Part shown: one piece after another, positions 9,470-16,861 of the stretch
Numbering within the stretch: the stretch's first letter is position 1
Layout of the letters: each line of letters starts with the position of its first letter
Source of the DNA: Methylophaga sp.
GTDB taxonomy: Bacteria > Pseudomonadota > Gammaproteobacteria > Nitrosococcales > Methylophagaceae
Reading direction: 5' to 3'
Assembly (NCBI GenBank): GCA_007117275.1
Contig: SKGV01000030.1
Span: 1-16,861, forward strand
Length of the DNA: 16,861 nt
Translations under genes and position numbers: made by a program
The notes under the pieces: model-generated
What the model was told of the DNA's origin: nothing
The model's database searches: none
The model's input: only the letters and a program-made list of their open reading frames with translations

Positions 9470-12400
9470 ATGAGTATTTTGAAGCGAACCTTGCATGTTG
9501 CCGGCCGCCACACATTTTACTGGTTGGCAATTATCATTCTGTTGTGTCTAGTGACACTGCTGTCTGCTGTTTGGTTATCCAATGCTGTAGCAGAGCGCAA
9601 GGATGAGATCGCTCGCTGGGCGGGAGACAACTTGGGTTACCCGATTCTGATCGGCGATGCCGGTCTCTACTGGCTTGGTCTGTTTCCGAAATTGTATCTT
9701 GCAAACGTGCAAGTCGCAGAGGCTGAAAATGCTCCGAACTGGCTGGAAGTGGAGCAGTTGCATGTGAGTATTGATCTTATGGCTAGCATGCGGGCTCGCG
9801 AACTGGTAGCCGACTCCATCACACTATCTGGACTCAATCTCAATCTTGGGCGTAACGCACAAGGCGAGTTTTTCATCGCGAGCCCAAACCTACCTGCCCC
9901 TGATGAAAGCGTTGATGTCAGTTCATTGCTCAGATTGTTCAACTCACTTCAGCTTGAACGAATCAACGTAAGTTTTGTGGATCAATCAAACACAACACTG
10001 AATGGCGATTATCACATTCAACATGGGCAATTGGAGCATGCTGATGATGCCTGGGGAGTGACTGCTAGGTTGACACCTCCGTCTCAGATGGGCAGCCAAC
10101 TGCAACTTCAAGCGCTGTGGACGTTTGATGAACACAATCAGCCTGACAACTGGCAGTTCAGCCTGACCGGCGATTATTTGCAACTGGATCCATTGCGCTT
10201 TTTATTCGATCACCCAACACTTTATTTCGATCAAGCGGGTTATCTGAGTGCATTTCAGCTGAACGCCGAAAAAAACGACGGACATTATCAAGGCAATGTC
10301 GAGTTTTCACTGAATCAGACGGTTGTCAGCAGTCAGCAACTGGCAGAGCATGGGGATCCGGTTCGTATCGAGCGTGTTTCTGGCCAACTTGCGTGGCAGC
10401 TTGATGATCGACAGTGGTCCGTGTCTGGCGACAATCTTCATCTGCTGATGACCGGTGAGGCTTGGCCGCTAAACTCATTTAGTATTCATAAAGATCCATA
10501 CGGCTGGTACATCGCAGACAGTCAGTTTTTACGTTTGAGTGATCTGACCGCGCTGGCCTTGCTGCTGGATGATATACCAGACTGGTTGCAATACCAGCGA
10601 CCTGCTGGCGACATACATGGGCTGAATCTGCGTGTTCATCCTGAACATGGTCTTGAAACACTGACAATGTCGATAAAGGACGTGGCCTTCTTACCCTGGC
10701 AGGATTGGCCGGGCGTAACAGGCCTGAGTGCTGATATGCACTGGCAAGGTGAACAGCTGTCGCTCACACTTAATAGCCAATTACTGACGCTATATCCTCA
10801 AGAACTACTGCCCCAGGCTGTTTATCTTGATTCTTTAAGCGGCATACTCAACTGGCAAGTCAATCATGACGGTTGGTTGCTGTCAGTGGATCGTCTGCAT
10901 GTGTGGAATGATGATCTGAATCTGCAAGTGATAGGCACACTGCGGCAAGGTCAGGAATCGCTAGTGAGTGACGTGACGGTGACTTTGCAAGATGTTCACG
11001 CCAAGCGATGGATGAATTATGTTCCTGAAACTATTGTAGGTAAAGGCTTTTTTGAATGGGCGGCTCCGGCATTCGTTGACGGCATCATTACCGAGGGCAG
11101 TGTTGTTGTTCAGGGCAATCCAGCGCAATTTCCGTTTGCTGATGATGACAACGGCGTATTCCTCATTGACCTTGAGATAGAAAATGCGACCTTGAATTAC
11201 GCTAACGACTGGCCAAGCTTAAGGTCAGTATCCGGTCAGATCAAAGGCAATGGCAATCAGATTCGAGTGTCTAGCCAATCGGGTTCCATTGCCGGACTGG
11301 ATTTTATCGATGTTAATGTGTTGATTGAAAACGTGGTGGTGGGTAGCACTCGCTTAAAAGTCACTGGTGATGTTGAGGGCGATATTGACAAGGCGCTGAA
11401 TTTTCTAAATGAAAGCCCACTCAAATCCCGTTTTGGGCCTGTGGCCGACGCATTTGTTGCACAAGGCCACAGTCAGTTGTCGTTGACCCTGGATGTTCCA
11501 CTGGCTGACCCCTATGAAACCCTGGTGACAGGGTATCTCGATCTAACGGGTACATCACTGAATTTAGTCGATAACCAGGAAGTCGGTCTACATCAGATTG
11601 AAGGTGGATTGAGTTTTGATAACGATGGTGTTTCGGGCGATTCACTGAAAGCGCTTATTTTCGGAGATCTGGCAGTGGTCGATATTCGGACGCGTGATGA
11701 TTACACGCAGGTCGTAGCCAAAGGTCGCCTGGGTCCGGATACTGTGATGAATAAGCTGGATGCAATTCCGTCGGGCATTTTTGATGGCTATTTTGATTAT
11801 AAGGTTGAGTTAGGCATTCGAGAGTTGTCGACGGGTAAATTCAGTGTTGACCTCGAGATTTCATCAAATCTTGAAGGCATGCAGATCAACATGCCAGACC
11901 CCTTCAACAAGCCAGTTGACGAAGCACGTCTGCTTCGGATTTCCACGCGCCAAACCAGTCGCGGCACGCGTATGAATCTCAATCTTGATAAATTGATAGA
12001 TGCCCATTGGCGCATTGAAGATCAGAGGCTGTCTGGTCGGATGGAATTAGGTGGTGGCGAAGTAACTGAAGCAACAGAGGCAACGAATGGCTTTTTGATC
12101 TCGGGACAGCTGGCCATACTAGACATAAATCAATGGCTTGATTGGTTTGAGCTGTTTGCCGATGTCAAGGCGCCAGAAACAGCTTACTTCCCTGATCAGA
12201 TTGATTTGCAGCTAGACACACTAGCCCTGCATCAGCAGAAGTTTGAACAAGTGAATCTCCGGCTTGAGCGTTCTTTGGATGAGTGGAGACTGAACATTGG
12301 GTCAGAGCAGCTGCGCGGAGAAGTTATCATTCCTGATAGTTTGGCGATGGGAGCTCCGTTGAATTTGGATTTTGATCGCCTGTTGCTGCGCTGGCCTGAG

Positions 12401-13327
12401 ATCAATGAACAGCAGTTATCGCTGGAGGTGGAATCGTTAAGCCCCACCAAATCGCGTTCCTTGTGGCCATCAATGACTGTGCAAATACGTGATTTTCAAA
12501 TCAACGACATGTCGCTGGGTGAGATGCATTTGTTGGCTGAGCGAGAGGCTGATCAGTGGCAGTTGGAAAAATTCACCCTGACTTCAGATGCCTATTCGTT
12601 GAACGCACTTGGTAGTTGGCAGCAACTGACGACGGGTGATGTGACCCAGTTGAGTTTTGATACACAGTCAAATGACTTGCGAGCTTTGCTAGCCAGTTTT
12701 GGCTATCAACAAGCCATCGAGGCCGATCAAGCAGAATTGCAAGTCACCCTGACTTGGCCGGGTGCTCCGCTTGATTTTTCTCGACGAACTATGCAAGGCT
12801 CGCTGATGATAGATATTGGTTCTGGGCGGCTGCTTGATGTGGCGCCCGGCGCGGCGGGTAGAGTCTTTGGCTTGTTGAGTTTTGCTGCCTTGCCCCGTAG
12901 GTTTTTGCTGGATTTCAGTGATTTTTTTGGCAAGGGCATGGGGTTTTCGGGAATTAACGGCGACTTCACGTTTGCTGAAGGCATCGCCACCACAGATAAT
13001 CTGATCATGCGCAGTGATAGTGCAAACATCGCTGTGACTGGTTCGGTAGATTTGGTTGCGCGAACATACAATCAAAAAGTAAGGGTCACTCCCAGTGTTT
13101 CATCGACGCTACCCTTGGCTGGGGCGGTCGCTGGAGGCCCGGTCGGACTGGCAGCGGGCACGGCCATTTTTCTGGCTGACAGGATTGCTGGACGGTTATT
13201 CGACAGGGACATTGTCGATGTGATTAGCTACAGCTACGATCTCAAAGGACCTTGGGATGATCCGGAATTGAAAATTTCTCGGACCCCATCACAAAGCGGG
13301 TCGCAACCAGAAAATGCACCTCCTTGA
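9470..13327 (+). CDS. yhdP: YhdP, AsmA-like/TamB-family envelope phospholipid transport protein
   Basis: Large inner-membrane-anchored periplasmic protein; YhdP, TamB and YdbH of E. coli act redundantly in moving phospholipid to the outer membrane. The 1285 residues (1266 in E. coli) begin with a membrane anchor at about 15-37. A very long, mostly beta-rich periplasmic region (DUF3971 type) follows, expected to form a hydrophobic groove. The C-terminal AsmA-like domain has GRLLDVAPGAAGRVFGLLSFAALPRR (around 1120-1145), DFFGKGMGFSGINGDFTFAEG and SYDLKGPWDDPEL. A Gly/Ala-rich hydrophobic segment lies at about 1215-1243, as in the E. coli protein. The start ATG 9470 is 4 nt after rng; the Shine-Dalgarno is poor. 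The next gene, tldD, begins 75 nt later. The family is clear from the C-terminal domain and the rng-yhdP-tldD order. Confidence 0.93.
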   Translation: MSILKRTLHVAGRHTFYWLAIIILLCLVTLLSAVWLSNAVAERKDEIARWAGDNLGYPILIGDAGLYWLGLFPKLYLANVQVAEAENAPNWLEVEQLHVSIDLMASMRARELVADSITLSGLNLNLGRNAQGEFFIASPNLPAPDESVDVSSLLRLFNSLQLERINVSFVDQSNTTLNGDYHIQHGQLEHADDAWGVTARLTPPSQMGSQLQLQALWTFDEHNQPDNWQFSLTGDYLQLDPLRFLFDHPTLYFDQAGYLSAFQLNAEKNDGHYQGNVEFSLNQTVVSSQQLAEHGDPVRIERVSGQLAWQLDDRQWSVSGDNLHLLMTGEAWPLNSFSIHKDPYGWYIADSQFLRLSDLTALALLLDDIPDWLQYQRPAGDIHGLNLRVHPEHGLETLTMSIKDVAFLPWQDWPGVTGLSADMHWQGEQLSLTLNSQLLTLYPQELLPQAVYLDSLSGILNWQVNHDGWLLSVDRLHVWNDDLNLQVIGTLRQGQESLVSDVTVTLQDVHAKRWMNYVPETIVGKGFFEWAAPAFVDGIITEGSVVVQGNPAQFPFADDDNGVFLIDLEIENATLNYANDWPSLRSVSGQIKGNGNQIRVSSQSGSIAGLDFIDVNVLIENVVVGSTRLKVTGDVEGDIDKALNFLNESPLKSRFGPVADAFVAQGHSQLSLTLDVPLADPYETLVTGYLDLTGTSLNLVDNQEVGLHQIEGGLSFDNDGVSGDSLKALIFGDLAVVDIRTRDDYTQVVAKGRLGPDTVMNKLDAIPSGIFDGYFDYKVELGIRELSTGKFSVDLEISSNLEGMQINMPDPFNKPVDEARLLRISTRQTSRGTRMNLNLDKLIDAHWRIEDQRLSGRMELGGGEVTEATEATNGFLISGQLAILDINQWLDWFELFADVKAPETAYFPDQIDLQLDTLALHQQKFEQVNLRLERSLDEWRLNIGSEQLRGEVIIPDSLAMGAPLNLDFDRLLLRWPEINEQQLSLEVESLSPTKSRSLWPSMTVQIRDFQINDMSLGEMHLLAEREADQWQLEKFTLTSDAYSLNALGSWQQLTTGDVTQLSFDTQSNDLRALLASFGYQQAIEADQAELQVTLTWPGAPLDFSRRTMQGSLMIDIGSGRLLDVAPGAAGRVFGLLSFAALPRRFLLDFSDFFGKGMGFSGINGDFTFAEGIATTDNLIMRSDSANIAVTGSVDLVARTYNQKVRVTPSVSSTLPLAGAVAGGPVGLAAGTAIFLADRIAGRLFDRDIVDVISYSYDLKGPWDDPELKISRTPSQSGSQPENAPP

Positions 13328-13361
13328 GCAACGATCGGGTCATCCCGCGCGTCGCTGCTTC

Positions 13362-13370
13362 TGGTATCAT
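13362..13370 (+). promoter_or_regulatory. Possible extended -10 promoter for tldD
   Basis: TGGTATCAT (TG, one base, then TATCAT) resembles an extended -10 element in the 75-nt gap between yhdP and tldD. No convincing -35 lies 16-18 nt upstream, and no terminator follows yhdP, so tldD may simply be read through from the block before it. Confidence 0.3.
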
Positions 13371-13402
13371 CGACATTTTATGAGTTCAGTAGCCATCTCT
13401 CT

Positions 13403-14848
13403 ATGACAACATCTATTCTTGAGCAAGCTGAGTTGCAGCTGTTTGCACCAACAGGTCTGTCAGAGCAGGATTTGCATAACGCTCTATCTCTGACTCTCGG
13501 TAAAGGTGTCGATTTTGCTGATCTTTATTTTCAGCAATCACGGCAGGAAAGCTGGGTGCTTGAAGACGGAATTATCAAAGATGGTGGCTATCATCTTGAT
13601 CAGGGCGTAGGTGTTCGCGCCTGCAGTGGTGAGAAAACCGGCTTCGCATACTCTGATGACCTGTTGTTAACAGCACTCAACGATGCTGCATCAGCAGCCA
13701 GGGCTATTTCAAGACAAGGTCAAAACCTTCAATGTCAGGCCTGGAAACGGCAACAGCCTACTACCAGCTACTACAGCGACAACGATCCTTTAAGCTCTCT
13801 TAGCACTGCAGAAAAACTGGATTTACTTAAACAGGCCGATGCCATTGCGCGAATGGCTGATCCTCGTGTTAAACAGGTGACCGTCACCTTGGCTGGTGGT
13901 ATTGATACTATGCTGGTCTTAGCCTCTGACGGAACCTATGCAGCGGATATACGCCCACTCATCCGGATGAATGTTAGTGTGATTGTTGAACACAAAGGTA
14001 GACGTGAGCGTGGCAGTGCTGGTGGTGGTCGACGCCTTGATTACGGTTTTTTTGTGGCGCAGAACTGTGCCGAAAACTATGCACGTGAAGCCGTCAGACA
14101 GGCACTTGTAAATCTTAATGCTGTTGAGGCACCAGCCGGTACGATGCCAGTGGTGCTCGGCTCTGGCTGGCCTGGTGTACTGCTTCATGAAGCTGTTGGT
14201 CATGGTCTAGAGGGCGACTTTAATCGCCGAGGCACATCAACATTCTCGGGCAGAATGGGGCAACAAGTGGCGTCTTCACTGTGTACGGTCATTGACGATG
14301 GCACTTTGATGCATCGTCGCGGATCGCTGAATGTTGATGATGAAGGTGTCACCACTCAGCGCACGGTTTTGATTGAAAATGGTCGTCTCACTGGGTATAT
14401 GCAGGACAAGCAAAATGCCAGCCTGATGGGCATGCGAAGCACAGGCAATGGTCGACGAGAATCCTACGCGCATTTACCTATGCCTCGGATGACAAATACC
14501 TACATGTTGCCCGGAGAGTCCGATCCTCAGGAGATCATCGCTTCTGTTGATAAAGGCATTTACGCAGTTAATTTTGGTGGCGGTCAGGTTGATATTACTT
14601 CCGGAAAATTTGTTTTTTCGAGTAATGAGGCCTACTTGATTGAAAACGGCAAGATAACTCGACCGGTTAAAGGGGCTACACTGATTGGCAATGGCCCTGA
14701 AGTGATGAATCGTATCAGCATGGTGGGTAATGATCTGGCGCTTGATAGCGGGGTTGGCAATTGTGGTAAGGAAGGACAGAGCGTCCCCGTTGGTGTAGGG
14801 CAACCAACGCTAAAGGTTGACGCAATCACCGTGGGTGGCACGGCTTAG
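13403..14848 (+). CDS. tldD: Metalloprotease TldD
   Basis: With TldE (PmbA) it forms a heterodimeric zinc protease that cleaves unfolded or modified peptides; in E. coli it matures microcin B17 and degrades the CcdA antitoxin. The 481 residues equal the E. coli length. Seen here are [25 protein letters not shown], the HExxxH metal motif HEAVGH (262-267) within [48 protein letters not shown], and Cys454 in GNCGKEGQS, which corresponds to the third zinc ligand. The active site is therefore intact. The start ATG 13403 lacks a good Shine-Dalgarno and overlaps the stop of an 8-codon ORF (13380-13406). PmbA is not in the window, which is usual, since it is normally encoded elsewhere. Confidence 0.97.
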   Translation: MTTSILEQAELQLFAPTGLSEQDLHNALSLTLGKGVDFADLYFQQSRQESWVLEDGIIKDGGYHLDQGVGVRACSGEKTGFAYSDDLLLTALNDAASAARAISRQGQNLQCQAWKRQQPTTSYYSDNDPLSSLSTAEKLDLLKQADAIARMADPRVKQVTVTLAGGIDTMLVLASDGTYAADIRPLIRMNVSVIVEHKGRRERGSAGGGRRLDYGFFVAQNCAENYAREAVRQALVNLNAVEAPAGTMPVVLGSGWPGVLLHEAVGHGLEGDFNRRGTSTFSGRMGQQVASSLCTVIDDGTLMHRRGSLNVDDEGVTTQRTVLIENGRLTGYMQDKQNASLMGMRSTGNGRRESYAHLPMPRMTNTYMLPGESDPQEIIASVDKGIYAVNFGGGQVDITSGKFVFSSNEAYLIENGKITRPVKGATLIGNGPEVMNRISMVGNDLALDSGVGNCGKEGQSVPVGVGQPTLKVDAITVGGTA

Positions 14849-14993
14849 GATGATCCGTGCTCAGTTAAAGTAAACACAATGAAAATCGCACCATGCTCTT
14901 GCATGGTCGAACAATCCGGCTTCAAAAAATGCCAGAGTCTTGTATGTGTCGAAGACAAATTATTTGTCAATATCGTGGCCCGGATAGGTGAGT

Positions 14994-15010
14994 TGCACTA
15001 ATAAAGTGCA
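14994..15010 (+). promoter_or_regulatory. NtrC enhancer site 1 for glnA
   Basis: TGCAC (14994-14998), 7 nt, GTGCA (15006-15010): both half-sites match the NtrC dyad TGCAC-N7-GTGCA exactly, inside a longer perfect inverted repeat TTGCACT-AATAA-AGTGCAA. The centre is about 117 bp upstream of the predicted start of transcription. Confidence 0.82.
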
Positions 15011-15024
15011 AATTCAGTCAAGCA

Positions 15025-15041
15025 TGCACACTTTTGGTGCT
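15025..15041 (+). promoter_or_regulatory. NtrC enhancer site 2 for glnA
   Basis: TGCAC (15025-15029), 5 nt, then TGGTGC (15035-15040): a close match to TGCACCA-N3-TGGTGCA, missing only the last A and the central CA. It is 31 bp, three helical turns, from site 1, the same kind of spacing as the paired NtrC sites of E. coli glnA. The centre is at about -86. Confidence 0.8.
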
Positions 15042-15056
15042 TATTGGTGGTTCGCA

Positions 15057-15073
15057 TGCACTCAAACGGTTAA
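15057..15073 (+). promoter_or_regulatory. Weak third NtrC-like site, overlapped by an IHF-like site
   Basis: A perfect left half TGCAC (15057-15061) is followed at the right distance by GTTAA, which agrees with GTGCA at 3 of 5 positions. It lies 32 bp after site 2, in phase. The overlapping 15060-15072 fits the IHF consensus WATCAANNNNTTR except for one base (C at 15061), so DNA bending between the enhancer and the promoter is the alternative reading. Confidence 0.45.
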
Positions 15074-15092
15074 TTTAACGCTCATCAGAAGT

Positions 15093-15108
15093 TGGCAAGC
15101 TTTGTGCA
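15093..15108 (+). promoter_or_regulatory. Sigma-54 promoter of glnA
   Basis: TGGCAAGCTTTGTGCA matches TGGCAC-N5-TTGCA apart from two bases. The invariant GG (15094-15095) and GC (15106-15107) are exactly 10 nt apart. Transcription should start near 15119. This places an in-frame upstream ATG at 15115 outside the transcript and supports the glnA start at 15166. Confidence 0.88.
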
Positions 15109-15165
15109 ACAAAAATGGCGAATGTTTTTTGCACACATGTGCAGTTATCAAAATGGAGAATTAAA

Positions 15166-16575
15166 ATGTCAGTCGAAAATGTGCTTCAGATGATCAAAGA
15201 CCAGGATGTCAAATTTGTTGACTTCCGTTTTACAGATACTCGAGGTAAAGAACAGCATGTTTCATACCCAGCTCACAGCATCGACGAGGATACATTCTCA
15301 GAAGGTGCAATGTTCGACGGGTCATCTGTCTCAGGTTGGAAAGGCATCAATGAATCAGACATGATCCTAATGCCGGACCCAAGTACTGCGGTCATGGATC
15401 CTTTTATGGACGACAACACGCTGATCATTCGTTGTGACATTGTTGAGCCGGCTACCATGCAAGGTTACGAACGTGACCCCCGCAGTGTTGCCAAACGTGC
15501 AGAAGCTTACTTGCAATCTACCGGTCTTGCTGACGTCGCATTCTTTGGCCCTGAGCCAGAGTTTTTCATCCTTGATGACGTGCGCTGGGGCAGTGATATT
15601 TCAGGCTCGTTCTACAAAATCGACTCAGATGAGTCTTCATGGAATACAGAAAAAGTTTTTCCTGATGGTAACAAAGGTCACCGTCCAAGCGTTAAGGGCG
15701 GCTATTTCCCGGTCCCTCCCGTCGACTCATTGCAAGATATTCGTTCAGCCATGTGTTTGACCATGGAAGAAATGGGCTTGGTTACCGAAGTACATCATCA
15801 CGAAGTTGCCACTGCAGGTCAGTGTGAAATCGGTACTAAATTCAACACACTGGTCAAAAAGGCCGACGAAGTGCAGATTCTGAAATACGTTGTTCACAAC
15901 GTTGCGCACGCATACGGCAAAACAGCGACATTCATGCCTAAACCATTGGTGGGTGATAATGGCAGTGGCATGCACGTGCATCAATCACTTGCCAAAGCGG
16001 GTGAAAACCTCTTCACCGGTAACAAATACGGTGGTCTGTCTGAAACTGCCTTGTATTACATTGGTGGCATTATCAAGCACGCTCGTGCACTCAACGCATT
16101 CACCAACTCATCTACAAATAGCTACAAGCGCCTGGTGCCAGGCTTTGAAGCGCCTGTTATGCTGGCATATTCAGCACGTAATCGCAGTGCTTCGATTCGT
16201 ATTCCTTTTGTCAGCAATCCTAAAGGCCGTCGTATTGAAGTGCGTTTCCCTGACCCATCAGCAAACCCATACCTGGCGTTTTCAGCGATGATGATGGCAG
16301 GTCTGGATGGTATCAAGAACAAGATTCATCCTGGCGATGCAATGGACAAGGATCTGTACGATTTGCCTGCTGAAGAGGCTGCAAACATTCCTACTGTTTG
16401 TCATGCACTCGACCAAGCCTTGGAAGCGCTTGACAATGATCGTGCCTTCCTGACTGAAGGCGGTGTATTCACTGACGACATGATTGATGGCTACATCGCA
16501 TTGAAAATGGAAGAGGTTACTCGTCTGCGTATGGAGACACATCCTGCTGAATTTGATCTCTACTTCAGCGTCTAA
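15166..16575 (+). CDS. glnA: Glutamine synthetase, type I, adenylylatable
   Basis: ATP-dependent joining of ammonia to glutamate, the main ammonium-assimilating enzyme; a dodecamer. The 469 residues equal E. coli GlnA. Seen are [18 protein letters not shown], the metal-site motif GPEPEFF (128-134), NGSGMHVHQ (265-273), NRSASIRIP, and DLYDLPAEE with Tyr398 (Tyr397 without Met), the residue adenylylated by GlnE under nitrogen excess. The start is ATG 15166 with GGAGAA at 15155-15160; a longer frame from 15115 begins before the predicted transcription start. Expression should be driven by sigma-54 and phosphorylated NtrC under nitrogen limitation, so control is both transcriptional and post-translational. 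A strong terminator follows. The short gene downstream often stands between glnA and ntrBC. Confidence 0.98.
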   Translation: MSVENVLQMIKDQDVKFVDFRFTDTRGKEQHVSYPAHSIDEDTFSEGAMFDGSSVSGWKGINESDMILMPDPSTAVMDPFMDDNTLIIRCDIVEPATMQGYERDPRSVAKRAEAYLQSTGLADVAFFGPEPEFFILDDVRWGSDISGSFYKIDSDESSWNTEKVFPDGNKGHRPSVKGGYFPVPPVDSLQDIRSAMCLTMEEMGLVTEVHHHEVATAGQCEIGTKFNTLVKKADEVQILKYVVHNVAHAYGKTATFMPKPLVGDNGSGMHVHQSLAKAGENLFTGNKYGGLSETALYYIGGIIKHARALNAFTNSSTNSYKRLVPGFEAPVMLAYSARNRSASIRIPFVSNPKGRRIEVRFPDPSANPYLAFSAMMMAGLDGIKNKIHPGDAMDKDLYDLPAEEAANIPTVCHALDQALEALDNDRAFLTEGGVFTDDMIDGYIALKMEEVTRLRMETHPAEFDLYFSV

Positions 16576-16596
16576 TCCTCAGTCGTGTGTAGCCAG

Positions 16597-16626
16597 AAAA
16601 ACGCCTCCATTCGGAGGCGTTTTTTT
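16597..16626 (+). terminator. Rho-independent terminator of glnA
   Basis: ACGCCTCC (16601-16608) pairs with GGAGGCGT (16613-16620) around the loop ATTC, followed by six more T's. The A's before the stem (16597-16600) extend it and give a T-run on the other strand, so it may work in both directions. It separates glnA from the next gene. Confidence 0.95.
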
Positions 16627-16639
16627 ATGGCGTAGATTC

Positions 16640-16668
16640 TTGCGCATCAATCAGCGGTGGCTTATGCT
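16640..16668 (+). promoter_or_regulatory. Candidate sigma-70 promoter of the DUF4124 gene
   Basis: TTGCGC (16640-16645) and TATGCT (16663-16668) are separated by 17 nt. Transcription would start at about 16675, the A of the ATG itself, so the mRNA would have no leader. No Shine-Dalgarno is seen close to the ATG. Confidence 0.4.
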
Positions 16669-16674
16669 TGATTT

Positions 16675-16861
16675 ATGAAATCAGCGATTGCATTGATTCT
16701 TTTGTTCTGTTCCTGCGCTTATGCTGAGACAGTCATTTATCGATCTGTTGATGAAACAGGGACGGTTGTATTCAGTGATCAACATTCACCGGGAGCTGAG
16801 CCAGTCATTGTAGATATCGTGCCCGGGTATGCTCCTGTTGCCCCCGCGCGGCCTGATGCAA
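16675..16861 (+). CDS. Secreted DUF4124 domain protein, N-terminal part only
   Basis: The frame is open from ATG 16675 to the end of the window (62 full codons), so the gene is cut off. The product starts with a signal peptide (Lys2, a hydrophobic run ALILLFCSCAYA, probable cleavage after AYA at residue 17). It continues TVIYRSVDETGTVVFSDQHSPGAEPV, the DUF4124 pattern: a Tyr/Arg/Val strand, a D-E/x-G turn, then a VxFSD strand. A Pro/Ala-rich part follows. The function of DUF4124 proteins is unknown. They are common in gammaproteobacteria and often lie between glnA and ntrB-ntrC, which would fit here but is not visible. The start has no ribosome site; earlier ATGs run into stops. Confidence 0.8.
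   Translation, partial: MKSAIALILLFCSCAYAETVIYRSVDETGTVVFSDQHSPGAEPVIVDIVPGYAPVAPARPDA

Larger units (their letters stand above)
14849..15165 (+). other. 317-nt intergenic region between tldD and glnA
   Basis: This gap holds no credible gene. Its first half has an inverted repeat ACCATGC-TCTT-GCATGGT (14890-14907) and a palindrome GACAAA-TTA-TTTGTC (14954-14968). Its second half is the glnA control region: two NtrC-type sites, a weak third site overlapping an IHF-like site, a sigma-54 promoter, and a leader of about 47 nt with a TGCACA-CA-TGTGCA inverted repeat (15130-15143). No T-tract terminator for tldD is seen. Confidence 0.8.

Noticed and set aside
12689..13075. Minus-strand ORFs of 128 and 114 codons within yhdP
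   Set aside because: Both lie opposite the conserved AsmA-like C-terminal domain in different frames; neither has a family pattern or a ribosome site.
14890..14907. Hairpin after tldD as a Rho-independent terminator
   Set aside because: The stem is adequate but is followed by CGAACAATCC, not a T-run.
15115..15165. Upstream ATG extending glnA by 17 residues
   Set aside because: It lies before the predicted sigma-54 transcription start, and 15166 gives the exact family length and a ribosome site.

Overview
The window comes from the chromosome of a gammaproteobacterium. The evidence is the gene content and order (leuS-lptE-holA-proA-nadD-rsfS-rlmH and maf-rng-yhdP-tldD), the LPS-assembly lipoprotein LptE, an E. 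coli-type glutamine synthetase with its adenylylation tyrosine, and a sigma-54/NtrC-type glnA control region. Base composition looks roughly balanced. The exact genus cannot be fixed from sequence alone; a Methylophaga-like or other non-enteric lineage is a guess, supported only by the LeuRS form, which lacks the insertion found in E. coli. All genes are on the plus strand, and I see no tRNA, rRNA, insertion sequence, prophage, CRISPR or toxin/defence locus.

Layout. 17-406 is a single H-NS-family nucleoid protein gene with its own terminator (426-452). 583-13327 is one dense block of ten housekeeping genes: leuS (leucyl-tRNA synthetase), lptE (outer-membrane LPS assembly), holA (DNA polymerase III delta), proA (proline synthesis), nadD (NAD synthesis), rsfS (ribosome silencing), rlmH (23S rRNA methylation), maf/yhdE (nucleotide pyrophosphatase), rng (RNase G) and yhdP (AsmA-like envelope lipid-transfer protein). 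Many are joined by overlaps of 4 to 20 nt, which implies co-transcription and translational coupling. tldD (peptide-processing metalloprotease) follows after 75 nt and may have its own weak promoter. The rlmH/maf boundary joins two clusters that in several relatives are separated by cell-shape genes (mrd and mre).

14849-15165 is a 317-nt regulatory region in front of glnA (15166-16575). It holds a near-consensus sigma-54 promoter, two good NtrC enhancer sites 31 bp apart, a weaker third site 32 bp further on, and an IHF-like site. glnA ends at a strong terminator (16597-16626). The window closes inside a short secreted DUF4124 protein gene, which in many gammaproteobacteria lies between glnA and ntrB-ntrC, the regulators expected to act on this promoter.

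This is ordinary core genome. The parts most worth a second look are the glnA control region, the compact operon junctions with non-ATG starts, the LeuRS variant, and a tiny leader ORF overlapping the tldD start. I found no convincing new biological system.
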